DNA of 64,000 bases, taken from the NCBI GenBank assembly GCA_024236215.1, contig JACKKX010000001.1, positions 310,001 through 374,000 of the forward strand. The letters are read 5' to 3'. Source of the stretch: Novosphingobium sp. GTDB taxonomy: Bacteria > Pseudomonadota > Alphaproteobacteria > Sphingomonadales > Sphingomonadaceae. Numbering within the stretch: position 1 is the first letter of the stretch; every line of letters begins with the position of its first letter. Below, piece by piece: positions 1 through 7,868 of this stretch. The notes beneath the pieces were generated by a model, which saw nothing but the letters and a program-made list of their open reading frames with translations, was not told where the DNA came from and searched no databases. The position numbers and the translations under genes are program-made.

Positions 1-599
1 TTGCCGAACACGGCCATTCGCGCCTTCCGGTCTATAATGAGACGCTCGACGAAGTGGTGGGCATGGTCCTGATCAAGGACGTTTTCACCTATCTTGCCGA
101 GGGCAAGGCCCCCAAGGACTGGAACCAGCTGCTGCGCCAGCCGCTGTTCGTGCCCCAGGCGCGCGGTGCGCTCGATGTGCTGGCCGACATGCGTTCGAGC
201 CGGGTGCACCTCGCTGTGGTGGTCGATGAATATTCGGGAACCGACGGGATCATCACCATCGAGGATCTGGTCGAGGAAATCGTCGGCGAGATCGAGGACG
301 AGCACGACGACGCCCCCGAAGCGCTGCTGATCGAGCTAGAGGACGGAATGTGGGAAGCCGATGCCCGCGCCGAGCTGGAAGAAGTCGGCGAGACGATCGA
401 TCCCAGGCTGGGCGAGGTCGAGGAGGATGTCGATACTCTCGGCGGCCTTGCCTTTCTGCTGGCGGGACAGGTGCCGCAAGTCGGGGCAATTCTTGACCAT
501 GACAGCGGCTGGAAGCTGGAAGTGATTGCGGGCGACGAAAAACGCGTTACCCGTCTGCGTTTGCATCCGCCCACTCCCCAGGACGATTCCGAAGAGTAG
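1..599 (+). CDS. CorC/HlyC-family CBS-domain protein, C-terminal part (5' end outside window)
   Basis: The reading frame is open from base 3, so the gene begins before the window; 198 residues are visible. The visible part starts inside a CBS domain (HSRLPVYNETLDEVVGM) and continues through a second CBS motif (VVVDEYSGTDGIITIEDLVEEIVGEI) to a C-terminal CorC/HlyC (TlyC) transporter-associated domain of about 80 residues. Full-length relatives either carry an N-terminal DUF21 membrane domain and act in Mg/Co export, or are soluble CorC-like proteins; which applies here cannot be told from the fragment. The end is acidic and marked by TAG at 597-599. A LysR gene follows after 5 bases. Confidence 0.9.
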   Translation, partial: AEHGHSRLPVYNETLDEVVGMVLIKDVFTYLAEGKAPKDWNQLLRQPLFVPQARGALDVLADMRSSRVHLAVVVDEYSGTDGIITIEDLVEEIVGEIEDEHDDAPEALLIELEDGMWEADARAELEEVGETIDPRLGEVEEDVDTLGGLAFLLAGQVPQVGAILDHDSGWKLEVIAGDEKRVTRLRLHPPTPQDDSEE

Positions 600-604
600 A
601 AGCC

Positions 605-1489
605 TTGGCCATTCGCCGCCTGCCCCCGCTTCGTGCGATCGAAGCCTTTGTTCGCATCGTCCGTCTCGGCTCGGCCCGGGCCGCCGCCGACGAGCTGGGG
701 CTGTCGCCCAGCGCCCTGTCGCGCCGGATCGCCGCACTTGAGGATTTCATCGGCAAACGGCTGTTCACCCGCCAGCACCAGGCGATGAAACTGACCGACG
801 AAGGCATCGCCTTTTACGCCGCAGTTGGACCCAAATTCGATGAACTTGCCGCAGCGGTGGAGGGACAGACCGAGGATTCAAAGGTGCTGCGCCTGCACCT
901 GGGCGTGTTGCCGCTGTTTGGTAGCCAGCGGCTGTTTCCGCGCCTGCCCGAACTGCGCAAGCAGCACCCCCGGCTGCACATCGACATCGATACCAGCCCG
1001 CACCTCGATCACCGGGTCGGCGATACGCTCGACGCGGCGATCGTGCTGGCCAAGCAGCCCGACCCTGCGTTCCACGCGGTCCGGCTCGATCACAACCGGG
1101 TTTATGCCTTTACCTCGGCGGCGCTGGCCGAAGAAATCGGCACCAGCCCCGATCAGGAAACGCTGTCGGGACAGACTTTCCTGGTTCACACCGAGCTGCC
1201 TGACAGTTTCGCCGCCTGGAAGAAGGCGATCGGCATGCCGGGGCTCGAACCGGCGGCGGTCGATCATTTCGATTCGGGCCAGCTGATCCTCGAGGCCGCG
1301 GCCCAGGGGCTGGGCGTGGCGATCATGCACGACGACCATTTCAACCGCAGCCACGACAAGCGGCTGGCGCGGCTGTTCGATGTCGAGGTGGAAAGCCCCT
1401 ATTCCTACTGGTTCATCTGCCGTCCCCACGCGCTCGAAATGCGCTCGGTGCGGATCTTTCACGAATGGCTGGTCAAGGCCGGGCTGTAA
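605..1489 (+). CDS. LysR-family transcriptional regulator (GcvA-like)
   Basis: A 294-residue protein of standard LysR length. Residues about 6-65 form the winged helix-turn-helix (PPLRAIEAFVRIVRLGSARA, then ELGLSPSALSRRIAALED, then KRLFTR). The rest matches a LysR substrate-binding domain of the GcvA type, ending FHEWLVKAGL. The start is TTG at 605, chosen because it gives the expected MAIRRLPPLRAIEAF beginning only 5 bases after the CorC stop. Its target is unknown: neither neighbour is an evident catabolic or resistance gene, and no divergent partner exists. Confidence 0.88.
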   Translation: MAIRRLPPLRAIEAFVRIVRLGSARAAADELGLSPSALSRRIAALEDFIGKRLFTRQHQAMKLTDEGIAFYAAVGPKFDELAAAVEGQTEDSKVLRLHLGVLPLFGSQRLFPRLPELRKQHPRLHIDIDTSPHLDHRVGDTLDAAIVLAKQPDPAFHAVRLDHNRVYAFTSAALAEEIGTSPDQETLSGQTFLVHTELPDSFAAWKKAIGMPGLEPAAVDHFDSGQLILEAAAQGLGVAIMHDDHFNRSHDKRLARLFDVEVESPYSYWFICRPHALEMRSVRIFHEWLVKAGL

Positions 1490-1506
1490 TTGGCAGATTG
1501 GCTTCG

Positions 1507-2193
1507 ATGAACCGTCGATTCGCCCTGATCGCCCTGCCGCTGGCATTGTTCACGCTCGCTGGTGCCACCGCGCCGAAGAAGCCTGCGGCCAAGCCACGGG
1601 CAACTGCCGCCAGGCCGCTTCCGCCTCCGCCGCCGCTGGGCGATACGGTGCGGGTGGCGATGGTCACCGAGCTGGGAACGATCGTGCTCGAGCTCGATCA
1701 CAAGCATGCGCCCGTCACGGTCGAGAATTTCGTTCGCTACGTCGATACCAAGCGGTTTGACGGGATCGCGTTCTACCGCGCGATGCGGCTGCCCTGGGGC
1801 GAACAGCCCAACGGGCTGATCCAGGCCGGGCTGCGCGGAAACTATCTCAAGGTGTTCAAGCCGATCGCCCATGAGCCCACCAGCCAGACCGGGATCCTCC
1901 ACAAGGCCGGGGCAATCTCGATGGCGCGCAACGCGCCGGGCACCGCCGATGCCGATTTCTCGATCCTGCTGGCCGATCTGCCCAGCCTCGATGCCGATCC
2001 GGCCTCGGGCGATCCCAACACCAAGGCCGGCTATGCCGCCTTCGGCCACGTGGTCGAGGGAATGGATGTCGCCCGCAGGATCTGGGACGCGCCACTTTCG
2101 CCCACGCTGGGCGAGGGGCCGCTCAAGGGGCAGATGCTCGATCCGCCGGTCAAGGTGCTGACGGTGCGGCGCATCGCCGCACCGCCTCTATGA
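1507..2193 (+). CDS. Exported cyclophilin-type peptidyl-prolyl isomerase
   Basis: A 228-residue protein. The ATG at 1507 gives a clear signal peptide (MNRRFALIALPLALFTLAGA), followed by a Pro/Ala/Lys-rich linker and a cyclophilin domain from about residue 50 (MVTELGTIVLELDHKHAPVT, ENFVRYVD). Relative to the neighbouring canonical cyclophilin the active-site loops are divergent: the FHR motif is replaced by FYRAM and the GGCPHGTG region by GLIQAGLRG, so catalytic strength is uncertain. It probably acts in the periplasm. It ends 6 bases before the end of the convergent cytoplasmic cyclophilin, so two isomerases sit tail to tail. Confidence 0.85.
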   Translation: MNRRFALIALPLALFTLAGATAPKKPAAKPRATAARPLPPPPPLGDTVRVAMVTELGTIVLELDHKHAPVTVENFVRYVDTKRFDGIAFYRAMRLPWGEQPNGLIQAGLRGNYLKVFKPIAHEPTSQTGILHKAGAISMARNAPGTADADFSILLADLPSLDADPASGDPNTKAGYAAFGHVVEGMDVARRIWDAPLSPTLGEGPLKGQMLDPPVKVLTVRRIAAPPL

Positions 2194-2199
2194 TCCGGC

Positions 2200-2649
2200 T
2201 TACGAAACGGTCGCCTTGACGATCACGCCCGGCTCGCGCGGGGGCTCGCCCTTGGGCAGGGCATCGACATGCTCCATCCCTTCTTCGACCTGCCCCCAGA
2301 CGGTGTACTGCCGGTCAAGGAAGGTGGCATCGTCAAAGCAGATGAAGAACTGGCTGTTGGCCGAGTGGGGATAGTTGGTCCGGGCCATCGAGCAGACCCC
2401 GCGCACGTGGGGCTCGGCGTTGAATTCGGCCTGGAGGTCGGGCTTGTCCGATCCGCCCATGCCGGTTCCGTGGGGGCAGCCGCCCTGGGCCATGAAGCCG
2501 GGGATCACGCGGTGGAACTTGACCCCATCGTAGAACCCTTCGTTCGCCAGCTCGACGATCCGCGCGACGTGGCCGGGGGCCAGATCGGGACGCAACTTGA
2601 TCTTCACATCGCCGCCGCTGCTGAGCGAAAGGGTAAGGTACTCGGCCAT
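2200..2649 (-). CDS. Cyclophilin-type peptidyl-prolyl cis-trans isomerase (cytoplasmic)
   Basis: A 149-residue single-domain cyclophilin with no signal peptide. The start MAEYLTLSLSSGGDVKIKL is chosen over upstream in-frame codons because family proteins begin here. It has the classical active-site series: ENEGFYDG-type loop, VKFHRVIPGFMAQGG, CPHGTGMGG, VCSMART, NSQFFICF and FLDRQYTVWGQV. It is expected to speed proline isomerisation during folding in the cytosol. Its promoter region (2650-2752) is shared with the divergent mgtE. Confidence 0.93.
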   Translation of the reverse strand: MAEYLTLSLSSGGDVKIKLRPDLAPGHVARIVELANEGFYDGVKFHRVIPGFMAQGGCPHGTGMGGSDKPDLQAEFNAEPHVRGVCSMARTNYPHSANSQFFICFDDATFLDRQYTVWGQVEEGMEHVDALPKGEPPREPGVIVKATVS

Positions 2650-2752
2650 TTTCGGGTAACTCCTGCTGTTTGCCAGCCGATATAGGGCCGCCAGCCACAA
2701 AGTCACGCCTTGCCCGGTTGCTTTTGCCGCCGACCAGCCTAGACCACCGCCC

Positions 2753-4183
2753 ATGAGCGCCGAGGATCACGCTGAAAACCTGCTCGAAGCCGTTCCCGCG
2801 GCCGATGAGCTGCGCGAGGTGGAGACTCACGACGAGGAAAACACGCTGACCCGCGAATTCGTCCGCCGGGTGCGCGAGGCGCTTGAGGCCGGCGAGGACG
2901 AGGCGGTCTACGACCTGGTCGAACCGCTCCACCCGGCTGATATCGCCGACCTGTTCGAACTGCTCGACGCGGATGAGCGCCCGGCTTTGGCCAGCGCGAT
3001 CACCGATCTGATGGGCAGCGAAGTCTTTGCCGAGCTCAACGATCACGTCCGCGAACTGCTGGTCGAATCGCTCCCCGCCGGGGAAGTGGCCGACATCGCC
3101 GAGCAGCTCGATACCGACGATGCGGTCGCCATGCTGGAAGACCTCGACGAGGAAGACCAGCAGGCCGTCCTCGCCGAGATGGAGCCCGAGGACCGCGCCG
3201 CGATCGAGACCGCGCTGTCCTATCCCGAGGAGAGCGCCGGGCGCTTGATGAGCCGCGATTTTGTCGCGGTTCCCGAGGCGATGACGGTTGGCGACCTGAT
3301 CGATTTCCTGCGCGAAGGCCGCGATCTGGCCAACGAATTCTGGGAAGTGTTCATCGTCGATGCGCGCCATCACCCGGTGGGCACCTGCCAGCTCTCGTGG
3401 ATCCTGCGCACCCCGCGCCATATTCCGCTGTCGGACGTGATGAAGCGCGACCAGAGCCTGATCCCGGTCAGCATGGATCAGGAAGAAGTGGCGCTGCGGT
3501 TCCAGAAATACGCGCTGATTTCCGCCGCCGTGGTCGACGAGGACGGGCGGTTGGTCGGCCAGATTACGGTCGACGACGTGGTCCACATCATCCAGGAAGA
3601 GGCCGGCGAGGACGTGCTGCTGCTTTCGGGTGCGGGCGATGGCGACATCAACGAGCCGATTGCCGAGAGCTACCGCGCGCGGGTGCGCTGGCTGATCGCC
3701 AACCTGCTGACCGCCTGCGTCGCCTCGAGCATCATCGCCACCTTTGAAGGCACGATCACCCGGATGGTGGCACTGGCCACGCTGATGCCGATCGTCGCCG
3801 GGATCGGCGGCAATGCCGGTACGCAAACCCTGGCGGTAACGGTGCGCGCGCTGGCCACCAATCAGCTTACCGCCAGCAACCTGTGGCGCGCGGTGCGGCG
3901 CGAGCTGGGCATCGCCCTGCTCAACGGCGCGACCGTGGCGGTGGTGATCGGGATCGCGGTGAGCCTGTTGTTCGCCAATCCGCAGCTTGGTGCGGTGATC
4001 GCGCTTGCGATGCTCGCTAACATCGTCATCGCCGGGCTGGCGGGCGTGTTCGTGCCGCTGACGCTCGAGAGGATGAATGCCGATCCGGCAATCGCCAGCT
4101 CGATATTCGTTACCATGACCACCGATTCGATGGGCTTCCTGGTCTTCCTGGGCCTGGCGACGTTCAGCGGGCTGGCGTCCTGA
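2753..4183 (+). CDS. mgtE: Magnesium transporter MgtE
   Basis: A 476-residue protein of typical MgtE length. Residues about 1-160 are the acidic MgtE N-terminal superhelical domain (HPADIADLFELLDADERPAL). Residues about 160-290 are two CBS domains (YPEESAGRLMSRDFVAVPEA; ISAAVVDEDGRLVGQITVDD). Five membrane segments follow from about residue 310, with the characteristic LMPIVAGIGGNAGTQTLAV pore motif. The family is a Mg2+-gated inner-membrane Mg2+ channel, with CBS and N domains sensing cytosolic Mg2+. The stop overlaps the next start (TGATG). No riboswitch-sized leader is present, because only about 100 bases separate it from the divergent cyclophilin. Confidence 0.96.
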   Translation: MSAEDHAENLLEAVPAADELREVETHDEENTLTREFVRRVREALEAGEDEAVYDLVEPLHPADIADLFELLDADERPALASAITDLMGSEVFAELNDHVRELLVESLPAGEVADIAEQLDTDDAVAMLEDLDEEDQQAVLAEMEPEDRAAIETALSYPEESAGRLMSRDFVAVPEAMTVGDLIDFLREGRDLANEFWEVFIVDARHHPVGTCQLSWILRTPRHIPLSDVMKRDQSLIPVSMDQEEVALRFQKYALISAAVVDEDGRLVGQITVDDVVHIIQEEAGEDVLLLSGAGDGDINEPIAESYRARVRWLIANLLTACVASSIIATFEGTITRMVALATLMPIVAGIGGNAGTQTLAVTVRALATNQLTASNLWRAVRRELGIALLNGATVAVVIGIAVSLLFANPQLGAVIALAMLANIVIAGLAGVFVPLTLERMNADPAIASSIFVTMTTDSMGFLVFLGLATFSGLAS

Positions 4184-4578
4184 TGCCGCTGCACCTCACC
4201 AAGGTCGCGTTCAGGGCGCAGAGTCTTGAGGAAATGCACGGCTGGTTCGCTGAGCGCGGTGACGAAGCGAAACTGACCACCCGCTATTTGCCCAAGCGCC
4301 ACGCCGAACTGATCGGTGGTTCGCTCTTCTGGATCTTCAAGCGCCAGCTGGTTGCTCGCAGCGAAATCCTGCGTTTCGAGGAAGCCGAAGGTGGGCGCAC
4401 CCACATCGTGATTTCCACCCGGCTGATCGACGTCATGCCCAAGCCGCACCGCGCCCACCAGGGCTGGCGCTATCTCGACGACGAGGACGCGCCGCGCGAC
4501 CTGGCGGAAGGGGAAACCAGCGGGGACGCGATCCCAGGCAAGCTTGCAGGCGAACTCGCCCGGCTGGGGCTGGTCTAA
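4183..4578 (+). CDS. DUF1489-family protein
   Basis: A 131-residue protein matching the alphaproteobacterial DUF1489 family (MPLHLTKVAFRAQSLEEMHG, TTRYLPKRHAELIGGSLFWI, GWRYLDDEDAPRDL near the end). No catalytic function is established for the family to my knowledge. It has no signal peptide or membrane segment. It is translationally coupled to mgtE through TGATG at 4181-4185. It ends one base before the convergent nrsF gene. Confidence 0.88.
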   Translation: MPLHLTKVAFRAQSLEEMHGWFAERGDEAKLTTRYLPKRHAELIGGSLFWIFKRQLVARSEILRFEEAEGGRTHIVISTRLIDVMPKPHRAHQGWRYLDDEDAPRDLAEGETSGDAIPGKLAGELARLGLV

Positions 4579-4579
4579 C

Positions 4580-5224
4580 CTACCACCGCACCAGCGAAGG
4601 AATAATCAGACGTCCGGCGATCCCGGCCAGAACCACGCTCAGCCCATGCCAGAAGCCGATGTGCAGCAGGTCGTTGTGCGGGCAATAGAGCGTGACCGCG
4701 AAGATCCCCGCACTGCCCGCCGCCACCCCGGCCAGCATCCCGGCACTTTGGGGGCGAGAGGGGGCGCCGCGGCGCAGCCACAGCACCAGCGCGAGTGCCG
4801 TTACCAAGCCCCAGCCCAGCCCATAGGCCATGCAGTGCCAGCCATCGCCATCGGGTATGGCGGGCGATCCTCCCATCCAGTCTGCGGCCCATTCGACCAG
4901 CGCAGCGAGCGGCAGCACCGCCGCCATCAGTGCCGTCCAGCCCCAACCTTCGCGGTGGCCGCCAACGAAAGGCCGGGCCATATCGAGCGCGGCCCAGGCC
5001 GAGGCCAGCGCCAGCACCAGGAACAGCCCGCTGGAGAGCAGGAACATCGCATCGGGGCGCAGCGCGGCCAGATCGGCGCGCATCCCGAAGCCCAGCACCA
5101 TACCGGCAATGCCAACCAGCATGGCCAGCAGCGTCAAGCCGACACCCTCGCGCTGGCGCATCGGACGGACCGGTTCGAGCCCTTCGACCAGGCCGGCGAT
5201 GAAATTATCTGGATCGTGTCCCAT
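4580..5224 (-). CDS. nrsF: NrsF-type anti-sigma factor (DUF1109 membrane protein)
   Basis: A 214-residue protein with a short cytoplasmic N-terminus (MGHDPDNFIAGLVEGLEPVR) and six hydrophobic segments, as in DUF1109/NrsF. NrsF of Caulobacter holds the ECF factor SigF inactive and releases it under chromium/cadmium/copper-type stress. Two cysteines reported as essential there (131 and 181, from memory) fall at Cys131 (GWHCMAYG) and Cys181 (LYCPHNDLLH) here. It follows sigF by 3 bases on the same transcript, the usual sigma/anti-sigma order. The role is inferred from family, cysteine placement and position. Confidence 0.88.
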   Translation of the reverse strand: MGHDPDNFIAGLVEGLEPVRPMRQREGVGLTLLAMLVGIAGMVLGFGMRADLAALRPDAMFLLSSGLFLVLALASAWAALDMARPFVGGHREGWGWTALMAAVLPLAALVEWAADWMGGSPAIPDGDGWHCMAYGLGWGLVTALALVLWLRRGAPSRPQSAGMLAGVAAGSAGIFAVTLYCPHNDLLHIGFWHGLSVVLAGIAGRLIIPSLVRW

Positions 5225-5227
5225 TGC

Positions 5228-5752
5228 TCAGGCTCTTTCGATCATGGCAGCGAGGCGCTTGAGGCCCCGGTGAATGTTGACCTTGACCAGGCTTTCGCTC
5301 TGGCCGGTCGATTGCGATGCTTCGGCGATCGAGCGGCCCTCGATCTTGACCAGTTCGATCGCCCGGCTCTGCGCCTCGGGCAGCGCGGCGAACAGCCGTT
5401 CCAGGCTGACGCGGGCGGCAATCGCCTCTTCCTCGCTGTCTACCGGCAGATCGTGGTCGAGCGACTGTTCTTCGGCCCGGTAAACCTGGCGCAGGTGGTC
5501 GACGAAGCGATAGCGCGCGATCGCCGCCAGCCAGGGGGTGAAGGGGCGCAGCGGATCGTAGCTGGCGAGCTTGCGGTGCACCGAAAGCAGCGTGTCCTGC
5601 ACCAGATCCTCGATCTGGGCGGGCAGCACCCGGCGGCGGTAGAACCGCAGCAGCCAGCTGCGTGCGGCGCCAAGCAGCGCCGCATAGGCCTGCTTGTCGC
5701 CGCGCTGGGCAAGGCCCGCCAGCCGGGCCAGGGTGGCTTCATCGGCGATCAT
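5228..5752 (-). CDS. sigF: ECF sigma factor, SigF-like
   Basis: A 174-residue sigma-70 of ECF size. Region 2 is near residues 25-85 (QIEDLVQDTLLSVHRKLAS, PWLAAIARYRFVDHLR). Region 4 is near residues 110-165 (LPEAQSRAIELVKIEGRSIA, SESLVKVNIHRGLKRL). The start [11 protein letters not shown] is used because it lies in an ATGA overlap with the stop of doxX upstream; longer in-frame starts would run into doxX. With nrsF directly downstream it matches the SigF-NrsF metal-stress module of Caulobacter. Both divergent promoters of the buf locus carry the SigF-type motif, so it probably activates its own transcript. Confidence 0.9.
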   Translation of the reverse strand: MIADEATLARLAGLAQRGDKQAYAALLGAARSWLLRFYRRRVLPAQIEDLVQDTLLSVHRKLASYDPLRPFTPWLAAIARYRFVDHLRQVYRAEEQSLDHDLPVDSEEEAIAARVSLERLFAALPEAQSRAIELVKIEGRSIAEASQSTGQSESLVKVNIHRGLKRLAAMIERA

Positions 5753-6216
5753 TTCGCTCTGAAGCTTAGCAGCAAGGCATCGAGCGAGAACAGCCCCGCC
5801 CCGCGCATGGCCAGAACCAGCGCCAACGCCGCCCAAAGCGAATGTTCGCTCCACCAGGCATCGGGATAGACGAAGAACTGGATCGTCAGCGTCATCGCCA
5901 GCAGCCCCAAAGCGGCGCCGCGGGTGAAAAGCCCCGCCACCAGCAGCACCGGCAACACATGCTCGGCGGCATTGGCCATCACCGCCGCCAGCTCGGGCGG
6001 AAGCGGAACCCCGGCATATTCGGTGCGGAACAGCCCATAGGTCGAATCGGTCAGCTGGAACCAGGTGCCCTCCTCAACCTTGGTCTGGCCCGAGCGCCAG
6101 AATACCCCGCCCAGCGCCAGGCGCACCAGCACCAGCACCGCGCTTTCGGGCAAACGGCCCGTTAGCTGGCGCACCGCGCTATCGTAGCGCGCCAGCAAGG
6201 GGGCGATCAGCCTCAC
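5749..6216 (-). CDS. DoxX-family membrane protein
   Basis: A 155-residue DoxX-type protein. It has an N-terminal amphipathic stretch, the motif [20 protein letters not shown] and about four membrane helices ([39 protein letters not shown]). The start is taken as GTG at 6216 because it overlaps the TGA of bufA1 (GTGA). DoxX proteins often accompany DUF2282/DUF692/DUF2063 genes; their role there is not settled, and a redox or quinone-linked membrane function is a guess. The gene is coupled to both neighbours (bufA1 upstream, sigF downstream by ATGA). Confidence 0.87.
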   Translation of the reverse strand: MRLIAPLLARYDSAVRQLTGRLPESAVLVLVRLALGGVFWRSGQTKVEEGTWFQLTDSTYGLFRTEYAGVPLPPELAAVMANAAEHVLPVLLVAGLFTRGAALGLLAMTLTIQFFVYPDAWWSEHSLWAALALVLAMRGAGLFSLDALLLSFRAK

Positions 6217-6488
6217 GCCTGGGGTTCCAGTGTGCCGTGGCCCTTGGGGGTCTTGATCGAAAGGCAGGTGCCCGCCTTGACCAGCTTCCAGGCGTTGCCC
6301 TGCCAGTCGCGGGTCGAGGTGCCGGCGCAGCTGGTGCCGGGGCCGGCCTTGCAATCGTTCTTTCCGGCCTTGGCCACGCCATAGCACTTTTCCATCGCCG
6401 GTTTGGCGGCGGGCTGGGCGGCGTGGGCCGCACCGGCGGCGGCAGTGGCGGCAATCATGGCGAGAGCGAGCGTGGTCTTGGCGGTCAT
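6213..6488 (-). CDS. bufA1: BufA1-type bufferin precursor (DUF2282, exported Cys-containing metallophore)
   Basis: A 91-residue exported protein. The ATG at 6488 is preferred over an in-frame TTG 6 bases upstream because AAAGGA lies at correct spacing. A signal peptide ([23 protein letters not shown]) precedes a mature part with four cysteines at 35, 46, 54 and 75, the DUF2282 layout ([19 protein letters not shown]). Family knowledge: DUF2282 bufferins are periplasmic copper-binding peptides in which cysteines are modified by a DUF692 enzyme (BufB) with BufC. Unusually, its bufB/bufC are not downstream but on the divergent transcript with a second precursor. A SigF-type promoter lies at 6527-6552. 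Confidence 0.9.
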   Translation of the reverse strand: MTAKTTLALAMIAATAAAGAAHAAQPAAKPAMEKCYGVAKAGKNDCKAGPGTSCAGTSTRDWQGNAWKLVKAGTCLSIKTPKGHGTLEPQA

Positions 6489-6526
6489 GGTCAATCCTTT
6501 GGCAAATGGGTTGCAATGCCCGCCAA

Positions 6527-6552
6527 TTCGCCGCCCTCTACCTGGCGGTTAC
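6527..6552 (-). promoter_or_regulatory. SigF-type promoter of bufA1-doxX-sigF-nrsF
   Basis: Read on the minus strand: GTAACC (6552-6547), a 16-base spacer, then CGAA (6530-6527). This equals the SigF promoter motif I recall for Caulobacter (GTAACC-N16-CGAA). It lies 39 bases upstream of the bufA1 ATG, leaving room for a short leader with the AAAGGA ribosome site. It would make sigF autoregulated. Confidence 0.8.
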
Positions 6553-6586
6553 ACGGCGGGAGGTGAAATCTTTTTTTCGCCATGCC

Positions 6587-6612
6587 GTAACCGGACCGGC
6601 CCCTCCCCCGAA
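6587..6612 (+). promoter_or_regulatory. SigF-type promoter of bufA2-bufB-bufC
   Basis: On the plus strand GTAACC (6587-6592), a 16-base spacer and CGAA (6609-6612) match exactly the motif and spacing found on the opposite strand at 6552-6527. It lies 46 bases before the bufA2 ATG. The two -35 elements are back to back, 34 bases apart. Confidence 0.82.
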
Positions 6613-6658
6613 TCCGTCCATGCCGCTTCGGCACAACCTATCCCCTGGGAGATTGACG

Positions 6659-6943
6659 ATGACCCCCCTCAAGACCGGAACCACCCTTGCCGCCACCGTC
6701 GCCGCTCTGGCGCTGGGCGCGCTCGCCAACGCCGCCCCCGCCCCCGCGGGCAGCACCGGCGCGGCGCTGAACGCTGCAGACACCGTGCACTGCTATGGCG
6801 TCAACAGCTGCAAGGGCACCGCCGACTGCAAGACCACGATGAACGACTGCAAGGGCATGAACGAGTGCAAGGGCCACGGCTTCAAGGCACTCGGTGCCGG
6901 CATGTGCCTCAAGAAGGGCGGTACGATCGGCGATCTCGGCTGA
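6659..6943 (+). CDS. bufA2: BufA2-type bufferin precursor (exported, six-cysteine)
   Basis: A 94-residue protein starting [20 protein letters not shown], with GGGAG ahead of the ATG. A signal peptide of about 25 residues is followed by an Ala/Pro linker and a small Cys/Lys-rich domain. Cysteines fall at 45, 51, 57, 64, 70 and 83, with recurring C-K and D/E-C pairs (DCK, ECKG), giving a nearly regular 6-7 residue period. It fits the BufA2 family of periplasmic bufferin-type metallophores matured by MNIO enzymes. It is first gene of the SigF-type transcript leading to bufB and bufC, so it is the likely cognate substrate. Confidence 0.88.
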   Translation: MTPLKTGTTLAATVAALALGALANAAPAPAGSTGAALNAADTVHCYGVNSCKGTADCKTTMNDCKGMNECKGHGFKALGAGMCLKKGGTIGDLG

Positions 6944-7031
6944 TCCTTACGCTCCACCCCACGGCCCGGCCGGTTTTCCCCTCACCCCCCGTCCGGCCGG
7001 GCCACCCCCTTTCTCCTATCGGATCGCCTTG

Positions 7032-7868
7032 ATGAGCCAGACCATCGCCCCCTTCACAGGCTTCGGCCTGGGCCTACGCAAACCGCATCACCGCGCCTAT
7101 CTCGAAGCCGAACAGCCGGTCGATTTCGTCGAGATCATCTCGGAAAACTTCATGGCCTGTGGCGGCCAGCCGCTCGCCACGCTCGAGGCGGTGCGCGAAC
7201 GCCATCCGGTGGCGATGCACGGGGTCTCGATGGGGCTGGGATCGGCGCACGGGCTTGATCGCGGCTATCTCGCCGAGCTCAAGGCGCTCGCCCGGCGGAT
7301 CGACCCGTTGTGGATTTCAGATCACCTGTGCTGGACCGGCGTGCCCGGCCACAACAGCCACGACCTTCTGCCCCTGCCCTATACCGAAGAAGCGCTCGAC
7401 GTGTTCGTGCGCAACGTCATCCATGCGCAAGATGTGCTCGAACGCCCGCTACTGGTCGAGAATCCCTCGAGCTATGCCGCCTTCGCCGCCTCGACGCTGA
7501 GCGAGTGGGAGTTCCTTTCGGCGATCGCCGAACGCACCGGGTGCTACCTGCTGCTCGACGTCAACAACATCTATGTCAGCAGCGTCAACCACGGGTTCGA
7601 TCCGCGTGAATTCCTGCGCGGCATTCCCGCCGACCGGGTGCGTCAGATGCACTTGGCCGGGCACAGCCAGGGTCCCGAAGGCATGCTGATCGACACCCAC
7701 GATGCCCCGGTCTGCGCCGAGGTCTGGGCGCTCTACGCCGAAGCCGCGCAACGCTTTGGCACCACCGCGACGATGATCGAGCGCGACGATGCAATCCCGC
7801 CGCTGGACACGCTGCTGGCCGAACTGGACCTGGCCCGCGCGGTCACCCGCGAAAGGCTGGCGGCATGA
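7032..7868 (+). CDS. bufB: MNIO-family (DUF692) bufferin maturase BufB
   Basis: A 278-residue DUF692 protein with the family's usual TIM-barrel length. Metal-ligand motifs are visible: MHGVSMG (His63), SDHLCW (His98), VENPSSY (Glu143), LLDVNN (Asp176), MHLAGHS (His207, His211), DTHDAP (Asp221, His223) and [12 protein letters not shown] enzymes hold two or three irons and oxidise cysteine side chains of peptides (MbnB, TglH, BufB); BufB is reported to form thiooxazole-type rings in bufferins. The start at 7032 is chosen because [11 protein letters not shown] is the conserved beginning. bufC overlaps its stop by ATGA. It is the only MNIO gene in the window. Confidence 0.93.
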   Translation: MSQTIAPFTGFGLGLRKPHHRAYLEAEQPVDFVEIISENFMACGGQPLATLEAVRERHPVAMHGVSMGLGSAHGLDRGYLAELKALARRIDPLWISDHLCWTGVPGHNSHDLLPLPYTEEALDVFVRNVIHAQDVLERPLLVENPSSYAAFAASTLSEWEFLSAIAERTGCYLLLDVNNIYVSSVNHGFDPREFLRGIPADRVRQMHLAGHSQGPEGMLIDTHDAPVCAEVWALYAEAAQRFGTTATMIERDDAIPPLDTLLAELDLARAVTRERLAA

